Positions 1 through 5,769 of a stretch of 5,769 bases of DNA are shown in pieces. Made by a program: the position numbers and the translations under genes. Source of the DNA: JANMCE01 sp031360915 (GTDB taxonomy: Bacteria > Actinomycetota > Acidimicrobiia > Acidimicrobiales > Ilumatobacteraceae). The notes under the pieces are model-generated. The model was not told where the DNA came from, searched no databases, and saw only the letters and a list, made by a program, of their open reading frames with translations. The stretch is taken from the NCBI GenBank assembly GCA_031360915.1, contig JANMCE010000365.1, positions 1 to 5,769 on the forward strand, in the 5' to 3' direction. Every line of letters begins with the position of its first letter. Within the stretch, counting starts at the first letter, position 1.

Positions 1-2171
1 TAGTCGCGGGTGACGCCCATGGCACCGTGGGCTTGGTGTGCCGCGCGGGTGCCGACGGTGATGGCGTCGTCGACGACGACTCGGGCCGCGGCGATGGCCA
101 CATGGAAGTCGCCGCCCCGATCCAGCGCTCGCACCGCGACGTCGGCGGCCATTTGTGCCCGAACTGCCGCTTGCGCAACGGTGACGAGGTGCAGTTGCAC
201 AGCCTGAAAGGTGGCGACGGGTTTGCCGAACTGGCGGCGGTCGTTGGTGTAGTCGATGGTCATCTGGCTCATGGCTGCCAACGCCCCGGCCGCCATGACC
301 ACTCGGGACAGGGCGCCGCGGGCCTCCAGTTCGCCGACCCAGTCGCGGCGCCCGCCGTTGGGCTCATCGCGAACAGGCAGCGGCGCTGACTCGAGATCCT
401 CGAACCGGAGAATGGCCACAACACCGTCACGGGCTTCGTCGGCCATGTTCGAACCCGGGGTGATAGCGAGCTGATCGGGGCGAAGGGAAACGACCTGGAG
501 GCCGTAACCGTCGCGCCCCTCAGCCATGAGGCCGATGCGATCGTGTTCGGGCATCGTCGTGCTCGGCTGTACTTCGACAATGACGGCGATGCGCTCGGCA
601 TGGCGGGCCCAGGCGATGGTGTGGTTCAGGCAGAGTTGGCCATCGATCACCGGTACGGCGTTACCGATCACCCCGACTGGTCCGTCGGGCAGAGCGAGCC
701 CTGCCTGGGCTAAAGCCCAGCCTCCGACCATGGCGGTCTCGGCGAGGGGAACCGGAGCGGCGTAGCGTCCGACGGCATTGACGATGGCGGCGAGGTCGTG
801 CAGGGTGCCACCAGAGCCTCCAGCGGCTTCATCGACACCGACGCTGGTAAAGCCCGCATCGCTGAGTGCGTCCCAGGTGGCTGCCGACCAGCCGGAGGCT
901 TCGGATCGTGCGATCTCCTCCGGCGTGCAGATTTCGGCCAGGAGTCGGGCGGCAGTCTCGACAACGAGCGGATCGGCGGGGGACGGAGGGGCTGCCAGCG
1001 TCGCCCCGCCGCTGGGGTGCAGGCCCTTGGAGACGACCGATCGCAGCACCTCGTTGGTGCCGCCTCTCACGGTGAACGACGGTTGCGTCAGGGCCGACGA
1101 CATCACCAACCGACCGAGCACAGAGGTGTCCGCTGTGTTGGGCGCTTCGTCGAGATAGGCAAGCACGGCAGCGACAACATCCTGTTCGAAGCGCGTGCCC
1201 ATCTCCTTCACCAACGACGACTCGATGGCCGGTGCCTCACCGTTGTCGATCGAGCGGGCGACCGAAAGGGACAGGTTGTGCAGCACCCAATAGTTGGCGA
1301 CGGCATTGCCGAGTAGATCGAGCAGCTCGTTGGACACGAACGCGCCGTCGGCTTGGGCCCCGTCGCGACGGAGGAGCTCCTCGACGAGGAGATAGGAGCT
1401 GAGCCAGCGGTCGGGGCCGCCACGCTCGTAGGCCAGTTCGGATGTGTTCTGGGCCCAGCCTTCGCCGATGGAACCGAGCACCAGATCATCGGGTACGAAG
1501 ACGCTGTCGAACACCACCTCACAGAAATCGGCGGTGCCGTCGATGAACGGGATAGGCGTAGCGGTCACGCCGCGGCCACGCAGGTCGACGATGAGCTGAC
1601 TCAAACCGACCCGGTTATCGGGCGATTCGCCCTTGGGGGTGGTGCGGCACAGCACGATGATCCAGTCGTGCTCGTGAGCCGAGGTCGTCCACACCTTGCG
1701 GCCGTCGAGCACCCAGCCGCCATCGACCCGCACGGCCTTCGATGAGATCGAGGCGAGGTCCGAGCCGCTGTCGGGCTCGCTCATGCCGATGCAGAACGAC
1801 AGCTCGCCACGACAGATGCCTGGTAGAAACCGCTGCTTCTGCGTCTCGGTACCGAACTTGGCAATTACCGGTCCCGACTGACGGTCGGCGACCCAGTGGT
1901 GGCCGACCGGTGCACCCCACCGCAGCAATTCCTCAACCACGATGAAGCGGTCTACTGCGGAGCGGTCATGTCCGCCGTACGCGGCAGGAAGCGCCATACC
2001 GAGCCAGCCCCGTTCGCCAAGGCGACGAGAAAACGCGGGGTCCTTGGCCGCGTTCATGCCTAGCCCAGGCACAAAGCTTCCTCGTGGCAACTCTGCCGCG
2101 AGGAATGCTCGAACTTCGTCACGCAACTTCAGCTCATCGGCTGAGAGTTCGACGGCCTGGAAGCGAAGCAT
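1..2171 (-). CDS. Fused two-domain acyl-CoA dehydrogenase (FadE34-like layout), C-terminus off window
   Basis: An FAD-dependent enzyme that would introduce the alpha,beta double bond into an acyl-CoA, the first step of beta-oxidation, in the cytosol. The minus frame is open from ATG 2171 to the window edge (723 codons, no stop), so the gene is partial. Domain 1 (about residues 1-385) shows the FAD/substrate loop SEPDSGSD at 131-138, WTTSA at 161-165, a helix-G Glu249 in an AYERGG context (the catalytic-base position of isovaleryl-CoA dehydrogenase-type enzymes), and the terminal motif GGTNEVLR at 370-377. Domain 2 (about 400 to the end) shows RRQFGKP at 645-651 followed by FQ at 655-656 (the FAD-contacting Arg region) and HGAMGVTRD at 715-723 at the edge. 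The canonical motifs are split between the halves, as in heteromeric or fused mycobacterial ACADs that act on steroid side-chain acyl-CoAs (known of the family). It starts 8 bases after the thiolase stop with only a weak ribosome-binding site, suggesting translational coupling. The substrate is unknown. Confidence 0.93.
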   Translation of the reverse strand, partial: MLRFQAVELSADELKLRDEVRAFLAAELPRGSFVPGLGMNAAKDPAFSRRLGERGWLGMALPAAYGGHDRSAVDRFIVVEELLRWGAPVGHHWVADRQSGPVIAKFGTETQKQRFLPGICRGELSFCIGMSEPDSGSDLASISSKAVRVDGGWVLDGRKVWTTSAHEHDWIIVLCRTTPKGESPDNRVGLSQLIVDLRGRGVTATPIPFIDGTADFCEVVFDSVFVPDDLVLGSIGEGWAQNTSELAYERGGPDRWLSSYLLVEELLRRDGAQADGAFVSNELLDLLGNAVANYWVLHNLSLSVARSIDNGEAPAIESSLVKEMGTRFEQDVVAAVLAYLDEAPNTADTSVLGRLVMSSALTQPSFTVRGGTNEVLRSVVSKGLHPSGGATLAAPPSPADPLVVETAARLLAEICTPEEIARSEASGWSAATWDALSDAGFTSVGVDEAAGGSGGTLHDLAAIVNAVGRYAAPVPLAETAMVGGWALAQAGLALPDGPVGVIGNAVPVIDGQLCLNHTIAWARHAERIAVIVEVQPSTTMPEHDRIGLMAEGRDGYGLQVVSLRPDQLAITPGSNMADEARDGVVAILRFEDLESAPLPVRDEPNGGRRDWVGELEARGALSRVVMAAGALAAMSQMTIDYTNDRRQFGKPVATFQAVQLHLVTVAQAAVRAQMAADVAVRALDRGGDFHVAIAAARVVVDDAITVGTRAAHQAHGAMGVTRD

Positions 2172-2179
2172 TGGCGTTC

Positions 2180-3409
2180 TTAGATGCGTTCGATGATGGT
2201 GGCGGTGCCCATGCCGCCACCGGTGCACATGGTGATGAGGGCGGTCGATAGGTTGCGACGTTCAAGCTCGTCCAACACGGTCTGGATGAGGATGCCGCCT
2301 GTGGCACCGATGGGATGGCCAAGGGCGATGGCGCCGCCGTTCACATTGACCTTCGCCGGGTCGATGCCGAGGTCACGAATGGCCTTCATCGGTATGGCGG
2401 CGAAGGCCTCGTTGATTTCCCACAGGTCAATGTCGTTGACGGTCATACCTGCACGCTGCAGACATTTGCGGGAGGCTGGGCCGGGGGCTGTGAGCATGAT
2501 GACCGGCTCGGCGCCGGCGACGGCCGACATCACGATGCGTGCCCGTGGTTTCAAACCGTGGGCCTTGGCGTAGTCGGGTGACGCGAGCAGCACGGCGCTC
2601 GCGCCATCGACGACACCGGAGGAGTTGCCGGCATGATGCACATGATCAACGTGGGTGATCTGCGGGTACACGTCTTGGCACATCGCGTCGAAGGAACGGT
2701 CGAATCCTTCGAAAACCTCGGTGCCCATGGTGGAGAACGATGCCCGCAGCCCGGCCATGCTTTCAAGGGTCGAACCCGGCCGCGGGAACTCGTCGACCGC
2801 AAGCGCGATCGACCCGTCCGGGTTCTTGATCGGCACGACGCTGCGATCAAACGCGCCCTCGCCCATGGCCTTGGCGGCCCGGTCCTGGCTCTCGACCGCG
2901 AACGCATCGACATCCTCACGAGTGAAACCTTCGAGGGTGGCGATCAGATCGGCCGAAATACCCTGCGGCACCAACGGGAACTGCTCGCGCAGTTTGGCGT
3001 TGCCCGAGGTGAAATCGGGCGGCCCTTCGGGCACCGGCCAGCGAGACATCGACTCGATGCCACCACCGACCACCATCTGCTGATGACCGGCCTGGATACC
3101 CATCGCCGCGAACGTGACGGCCTGTTGCCCCGACCCGCAGAAGCGGTTCAGGGTCACGCCCGCGACTTCGACCGGCCAACCGGCCGCCAGCACCGCCATG
3201 CGACCGATGCAGGCACCATGGTCGCCGGCCGGGTTGCCGTTGCCGATGATGACATCATCGACGTCGTTGATATCGATACCGGTGCGGGCTGCCAATGCGT
3301 TCAGCGTCTGCGCCAGCAATTCCTGCGGATGAATGTGATGCAGCGACCCGTTCGACTTGCCCTTGCCGCGGGGCGACCGGGTGCCGTCGATAATCCAGGC
3401 CTCACCCAT
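2180..3409 (-). CDS. Thiolase (acetyl-CoA C-acyltransferase)
   Basis: A 409-residue thiolase, normal length for the family, that would cleave 3-ketoacyl-CoA with CoA to release acetyl-CoA or propionyl-CoA, the last step of beta-oxidation. All catalytic elements are visible: nucleophile Cys91 in NRFCGSGQQ, the NEAF motif at 333-336, His364 in GHPIGATGG, and Cys395 in CTGGGMG. GNSSGVVDGA at 261-270 is also typical. The frame is open further upstream to 3628, but that part overlaps the dehydrogenase gene and lacks thiolase character. The start MGEAWIIDGTRSPRGK at 3409 matches family N-termini and forms a TGATG overlap with the upstream stop, implying coupled translation. It is probably a degradative (FadA-type) rather than a biosynthetic enzyme, inferred from the neighbouring acyl-CoA dehydrogenase and hydratase. 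The specific paralogue cannot be named from sequence alone. Confidence 0.95.
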   Translation of the reverse strand: MGEAWIIDGTRSPRGKGKSNGSLHHIHPQELLAQTLNALAARTGIDINDVDDVIIGNGNPAGDHGACIGRMAVLAAGWPVEVAGVTLNRFCGSGQQAVTFAAMGIQAGHQQMVVGGGIESMSRWPVPEGPPDFTSGNAKLREQFPLVPQGISADLIATLEGFTREDVDAFAVESQDRAAKAMGEGAFDRSVVPIKNPDGSIALAVDEFPRPGSTLESMAGLRASFSTMGTEVFEGFDRSFDAMCQDVYPQITHVDHVHHAGNSSGVVDGASAVLLASPDYAKAHGLKPRARIVMSAVAGAEPVIMLTAPGPASRKCLQRAGMTVNDIDLWEINEAFAAIPMKAIRDLGIDPAKVNVNGGAIALGHPIGATGGILIQTVLDELERRNLSTALITMCTGGGMGTATIIERI

Positions 3410-4302
3410 CAGTTCAGTTCCGACATCTTCGTGCGTGGCGTCGCCTTCGCCAGCAGTTCGCGGATGACGGCGTCGATCTCGTGCGGGTCGCTCGGGGGCT
3501 CGGTGATATGCGGCCCACGAATCCAGCCCTGCGCGATGCCGAGAATGACACCCGACGACTCGATGATCTGCCCGGTGACGTCGGCCGACTGGGTTGAGGC
3601 CAGCCACGTGACGACCGGGGCAACCCACTCGGGGCCGAAGCGGTTGAGCAAGTCTTCGGGCAGACCAAGATCTTCGGTGAGACGGGTGAGGGCGCCGGGT
3701 GCGATGGCGTTGACGGTGACGCCGTAACGGCCCAGTTCCTCCGCAGCGATCTGAGTGAAACCGGCGATACCCGCCTTGGCCGCGCCGTAGTTGGTCTGGC
3801 CGACGTTGCCGTAGATGCCCGATACCGACGTGGTGTTGATGATGCGAGCGTCATTGGTGTGGCCCGCCTTGGATTGGTTGCGCCAGTACTCGGCGGCGAC
3901 CCGGCTCGGCGCCCAGGTACCCTTGAGGTGCACCTTGATGACGGCGTCCCACTCGGCTTCTGACATGCCGAACAGCATGCGATCGCGCAGGATGCCGGCG
4001 TTGTTCACCAGCACGTCGAGGCGACCGAACACGTCGATAGCCAGTTGGATCATGGCCTGCGCGTCTGCCAGTGAGCTGACGTCACCGACATGAGCGACGG
4101 CATGGCCACCGGCCGCGATGATCTCGTTGACGACTTCCTCGGCCGGGCCGATGTCGCTTCCCGAGCCGTCGCGGGCACCGCCGAAGTCGTTGACAACCAC
4201 GTTGGCGCCTTGAGCGGCCAGCATGAGGGCATATTCGCGGCCAATTCCTCGGCCAGCACCGGTTACGACGCAGACGCGTCCTTCGCACATTTTATCGGTC
4301 AC
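3409..4302 (-). CDS. SDR-family (3R)-hydroxyacyl-CoA / 17beta-hydroxysteroid dehydrogenase-like
   Basis: A classical short-chain dehydrogenase of 297 residues. The NAD(P)-binding TGAGRGIG lies at 14-21, NNAG at 100-103, the catalytic Ser159, and Tyr172/Lys176 in NYGAAKAG. The VVNDFGG segment (36-42) with its following Gly/Ser-rich loop, and SGIYGNVGQ at 161-169, are hallmarks of the MFE-2/HSD17B4 dehydrogenase domain and of mycobacterial Hsd4A-like enzymes. A longer C-terminus (about 230-297) follows the Rossmann core, as in actinobacterial members. The likely role is oxidation of a 3-hydroxyacyl-CoA to 3-ketoacyl-CoA just before the thiolase encoded next; a steroid alcohol substrate is possible. 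The start is chosen at GTG 4302 (MTDKMCEGRV), which gives a family-like N-terminus and fits a candidate leaderless promoter. ATG 4290 is a real alternative, while the upstream ATG 4353 adds 17 residues unlike the family. The stop overlaps the thiolase start by one base. Confidence 0.92.
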   Translation of the reverse strand: MTDKMCEGRVCVVTGAGRGIGREYALMLAAQGANVVVNDFGGARDGSGSDIGPAEEVVNEIIAAGGHAVAHVGDVSSLADAQAMIQLAIDVFGRLDVLVNNAGILRDRMLFGMSEAEWDAVIKVHLKGTWAPSRVAAEYWRNQSKAGHTNDARIINTTSVSGIYGNVGQTNYGAAKAGIAGFTQIAAEELGRYGVTVNAIAPGALTRLTEDLGLPEDLLNRFGPEWVAPVVTWLASTQSADVTGQIIESSGVILGIAQGWIRGPHITEPPSDPHEIDAVIRELLAKATPRTKMSELN

Positions 4303-4314
4303 GTCACGACTGTA
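4302..4314 (-). promoter_or_regulatory. Candidate -10 element for a leaderless SDR-thiolase-ACAD transcript
   Basis: On the minus strand, TACAGT (4314-4309) fits the actinobacterial -10 pattern TANNNT. With usual spacing, transcription would begin at 4302, exactly the first base of the GTG start. No Shine-Dalgarno sequence precedes either candidate start, which agrees with a leaderless message, a common form in actinobacteria. The -35 region is weak: TTGTTA (4335-4330) at a short 15-base spacing is the best seen. This is an inference from motif and position only. Confidence 0.3.
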
Positions 4315-4427
4315 TTCGCGTCGTAGGCCTAACAAAGATTCGAGCTGACACAAGCGTCAAGTCTTGGGACTCGACCCGATACTGTCGTGCCGAAGATCTT
4401 GCTCGGCGCGCGGTCGGAGCATTCATC

Positions 4428-4433
4428 AGGAGG
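4428..4433 (+). promoter_or_regulatory. Shine-Dalgarno of the enoyl-CoA hydratase gene
   Basis: A perfect AGGAGG ends 10 bases before ATG 4444. It decides the start of the downstream gene: the same frame is open from a GTG at 4387, but that start has no ribosome-binding site and would add 19 residues without family similarity. Confidence 0.85.
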
Positions 4434-4443
4434 CCGTTCGCCC

Positions 4444-5268
4444 ATGTTCGAAAGCTTTGAACACATCACCGTCGAAGTGGCTGAGGGAGTAGCCGTCGTG
4501 AGCCTCAACCGGCCTCCTGTCAACGCCCTCGCCTCGCAAACCTTCGAGGAAATCGCGCTCGCCATGGAAGGTTTGTCGGCGGGTCGCGATGCAGCGGCGA
4601 TCATTCTGCAAGCCGCCCCCGGCTCCCGAGTGTTCTGCGCAGGCGTCGATCTGCAGGATTCCCCCCGCCGATTCCGCCCCGACGGTCGACCGGCCGACGG
4701 CGAACCCCAAGGCGACGCCCGCGATCAAGTTGATCCCGGCCGTTTGCCCCGCCGTTGCTTCGAGTCCCTTTACAACTGTGGCCTACCGGTGATCGCCGCC
4801 GTCCACGGCCGTGCGATCGGGGCCGGCGTCGCCATCGTGGCATCGTGCGACTTGGTGATCGCCTCCACCACGGCCACGTTCCAATTGGCTGAAATTAACG
4901 TCGGTGTCCTCGGCGGCGTGCGCCATACCCAGCGTCTCTGTGGCCCGTTCCTGGCCAAGCGTATGTTCCTCACCGGTGAGGAGGTCCCAGTTGAGGAGGT
5001 CTCTCGCCGGGCCGGTTCGATCGAGGCCATTGTCGAACCCGACGAGTTGCTAGCGCGAGCCGTCGCGCTGGCAACGGTGATCAGTCAGAAGAGCCCGATC
5101 GCTGTGCGCCTCGCCAAAGAATCGGCGAACCGCGTCGAGTCAATGTCGCTCCACGATGGCTACCGCACCGAGCAGGACTACACCCAACGCGTCCGCCGCC
5201 ACGCCGACTCCGCCGAAGCCCGCCTCGCCATTGCTGAAAAGCGCCCCCCGGCCTTTGGCTGGGAATGA
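4444..5268 (+). CDS. Enoyl-CoA hydratase/isomerase (crotonase superfamily)
   Basis: A 274-residue crotonase-fold protein, usual length. LNRPPVNAL at 21-29 and the oxyanion-hole strand FCAGVDL at 64-70 are clear. The second oxyanion segment HGRAIGAGVAIVASCD spans 121-136, and LAEINVGVLGG at 148-158 carries Glu150, equivalent to Glu164 of rat crotonase. The position equivalent to the second catalytic acid (rat Glu144) is Ala130, so the enzyme has the single-Glu arrangement seen in enoyl-CoA isomerases and some divergent hydratases. A Pro/Arg/Asp-rich loop at about 72-105 is somewhat longer than in textbook crotonases and probably shapes the acyl pocket. The gene is divergent from the dehydrogenase-thiolase operon and probably supplies the hydration or isomerisation step for the same pathway, by context. 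Hydratase versus isomerase cannot be settled here. Confidence 0.92.
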   Translation: MFESFEHITVEVAEGVAVVSLNRPPVNALASQTFEEIALAMEGLSAGRDAAAIILQAAPGSRVFCAGVDLQDSPRRFRPDGRPADGEPQGDARDQVDPGRLPRRCFESLYNCGLPVIAAVHGRAIGAGVAIVASCDLVIASTTATFQLAEINVGVLGGVRHTQRLCGPFLAKRMFLTGEEVPVEEVSRRAGSIEAIVEPDELLARAVALATVISQKSPIAVRLAKESANRVESMSLHDGYRTEQDYTQRVRRHADSAEARLAIAEKRPPAFGWE

Positions 5269-5300
5269 CCCCCCGACATTTGACTAAGTTGCCTGTGGAC

Positions 5301-5307
5301 AAAGGAG
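5301..5307 (+). promoter_or_regulatory. Shine-Dalgarno of the redoxin selenoprotein gene
   Basis: AAAGGAG ends 9 bases before GTG 5317 and supports that start. The 48-base gap after the hydratase stop shows no convincing promoter or terminator: the TTGACT at 5280-5285 has no matching -10. The gene is therefore probably cotranscribed with the hydratase. Confidence 0.75.
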
Positions 5308-5316
5308 CCGCGCCCC

Positions 5317-5769
5317 GTGATCTTGGAATCGCTTGCTGTTGGTCTTGACCAGCTTGAAGCGCGCACCGGATGGGCGATCAAGCCCCAGGGTGCGTGCAAG
5401 GGTGAGGTGTGCGTTCCGCTACCGGCCGGCGCCGTAGCGAATGGCGTCATTGACGCCCCGGTGTTGGCCGAACGCCTCGGCATGCCGCTGGTTGCTGATG
5501 TTGCCCACGAGGTCTGGGCCCTTGGGCCCGAGACCTCCATTACTGGCCGGGCGCTGACGACGGCGGTCGCTCCCGACATCATCCTGCCGGACACCAATGG
5601 AAATCTGGTGCGCATCGCCGACCTGCGTCCGAAGAAGGTGGTGGTCGTCTCGTGGGCCTCGTGGTGAGGCTGCCGACTCGACCTGCCCGTGTGGCAGGCA
5701 CTGCGAACCCAACTCCTCCCCTTCGGTATTGAGATCGTTACCGTCGCCCTCGACACCGGTGGGGTCGAT
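5317..5769 (+). CDS. Redoxin/thioredoxin-like selenoprotein (TGA = Sec at residue 117), C-terminus off window
   Basis: The frame runs from GTG 5317 to the window edge, 151 codons with one internal TGA at 5665-5667. Residues 1-80 form an N-terminal module containing Cys27 and Cys32 (GACKGEVCVPL) and an HEVWALG segment at 64-70. Residues 84-151 are a TlpA/AhpC-type thioredoxin fold: VAPDIILPDTNGN (84-96), the strand KKVVVVSWASW (106-116), then TGA, then GCRLDLPVWQALR (118-130) and the strand IEIVTVALD (138-146). The TGA occupies the place of the redox-active Cys, giving a predicted Sec117-Gly-Cys119 active site, one residue tighter than CxxC. TGA is an ordinary stop for the dehydrogenase and hydratase genes here, so genetic-code reassignment does not explain it. 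A hairpin suited to be a SECIS follows. The likely role is thiol or peroxide redox chemistry in the cytosol, as no signal peptide is seen; the substrate is unknown. The alternative is a pseudogene with a nonsense mutation. If read conventionally, the product would be a 116-residue fragment ending at 5667. Confidence 0.8.
5665..5667 (+). other. In-frame TGA, predicted selenocysteine codon
   Basis: This TGA interrupts a thioredoxin-like domain precisely between the Trp that ends the central beta-strand and a Gly-Cys-Arg-Leu-Asp-Leu-Pro helix start, where homologous redoxins place their nucleophilic Cys. Coding character and family similarity continue in the same frame on both sides, so no frameshift is needed. 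A single base change (TGA to TGC or TGT) would give a normal Cys form, the usual relation between Sec proteins and their Cys homologues. Confidence 0.78.
5682..5698 (+). promoter_or_regulatory. Putative bacterial SECIS hairpin
   Basis: CCTGCC (5682-5687) pairs perfectly with GGCAGG (5693-5698), leaving a 5-base loop CGTGT (5688-5692). The 17-nt hairpin starts 14 bases after the TGA and its loop begins 20 bases after it. Known bacterial SECIS elements lie inside the coding region just downstream of UGA and have a short GC-rich upper stem and a G within the first two loop positions, usually as GU. Here G is loop position 2 followed by U. It would bind the SelB elongation factor. A weaker competing 5-bp pairing of CTGCC at 5670-5674 with GGCAG at 5693-5697 is possible. 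Confidence 0.7.

Noticed and set aside
3410..3628. Upstream extension of the thiolase frame by 73 residues
   Set aside because: It overlaps the dehydrogenase gene and has low-complexity shadow composition. The MGEAWIIDGTRSP start at 3409 matches the family.
2633..3727. Long plus-strand open frame (364 codons) opposite the thiolase and dehydrogenase genes
   Set aside because: It is antisense to two well-supported genes, has no recognisable motifs and is rich in Arg/Gly/His as expected for a GC-rich shadow frame.
4303..4353. N-terminal extension of the SDR from ATG 4353
   Set aside because: The 17 extra residues are unlike SDR N-termini and have no ribosome-binding site. They also cross the candidate -10 element.
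4324..4366. Short palindromes TAGGCCTA (4324-4331) and CAAGTCTTG (4358-4366) in the divergent intergenic region as operators
   Set aside because: They are too short and unrelated to each other or to the KstR-type consensus I know (TnnAACnnGTTnnA). They could be chance, so no operator is called.
4666..4758. Possible frameshift in the crotonase around the Pro/Arg-rich loop
   Set aside because: The frame and family motifs are intact on both sides and the loop composition is compatible with divergent actinobacterial crotonases. No compensating frame gives better similarity.
5317..5667. A complete 116-residue protein ending at TGA 5667
   Set aside because: It would end inside the central strand of a thioredoxin fold, just before the catalytic helix. 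The downstream frame clearly continues the domain, so a Sec codon is the better explanation.
5665..5667. TGA read as tryptophan through an alternative genetic code
   Set aside because: TGA ends the dehydrogenase (3411-3409) and the hydratase (5266-5268) at sensible places, and Trp is normally TGG throughout the window.

Overview
The window looks like chromosomal DNA from a high-GC Gram-positive-type bacterium, most likely an actinobacterium. The evidence is strong G/C preference at third codon positions, tightly packed acyl-CoA metabolism genes, a GTG start, and protein families that are abundant in mycobacteria and Acidimicrobiia. The exact lineage cannot be fixed from the sequence alone, and there are no rRNA, tRNA, IS, CRISPR or phage signatures.

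Left arm (1-4302, minus strand): three genes read leftward as one compact operon. First is a short-chain dehydrogenase of the MFE-2/17beta-HSD4-like (3R)-hydroxyacyl-CoA dehydrogenase type (3409-4302). Its stop overlaps by one base with the start of a thiolase (2180-3409). Eight bases later comes a long, double-domain acyl-CoA dehydrogenase that runs off the left edge (1-2171). A ~140-base divergent intergenic region follows (4303-4443). Right arm (4444-5769, plus strand): a crotonase-superfamily enoyl-CoA hydratase/isomerase (4444-5268), then after 48 bases a redox protein gene (5317 to beyond 5769).

Together the first four genes cover all four chemical steps of one beta-oxidation turn: dehydrogenation, hydration or isomerisation, 3-hydroxy oxidation and thiolysis. 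The fused dehydrogenase resembles enzymes acting on bulky acyl-CoAs such as sterol side chains, but the true substrate is not visible.

The most notable feature is in the last gene. A conventional reading stops at a TGA at 5665-5667, right after a Trp-Ala-Ser-Trp thioredoxin-fold strand. The same frame continues without interruption to the window edge as a convincing thioredoxin/redoxin domain (Gly-Cys-Arg-Leu-Asp-Leu-Pro, then a beta-strand ending in Ala-Leu-Asp). The TGA sits where the catalytic cysteine belongs. A perfect 6-bp stem with a 5-base G/U-containing loop lies 14 bases downstream (5682-5698), as expected for a bacterial SECIS. I therefore annotate a selenoprotein with a Sec-Gly-Cys active site, which standard gene calling would truncate at 116 residues.
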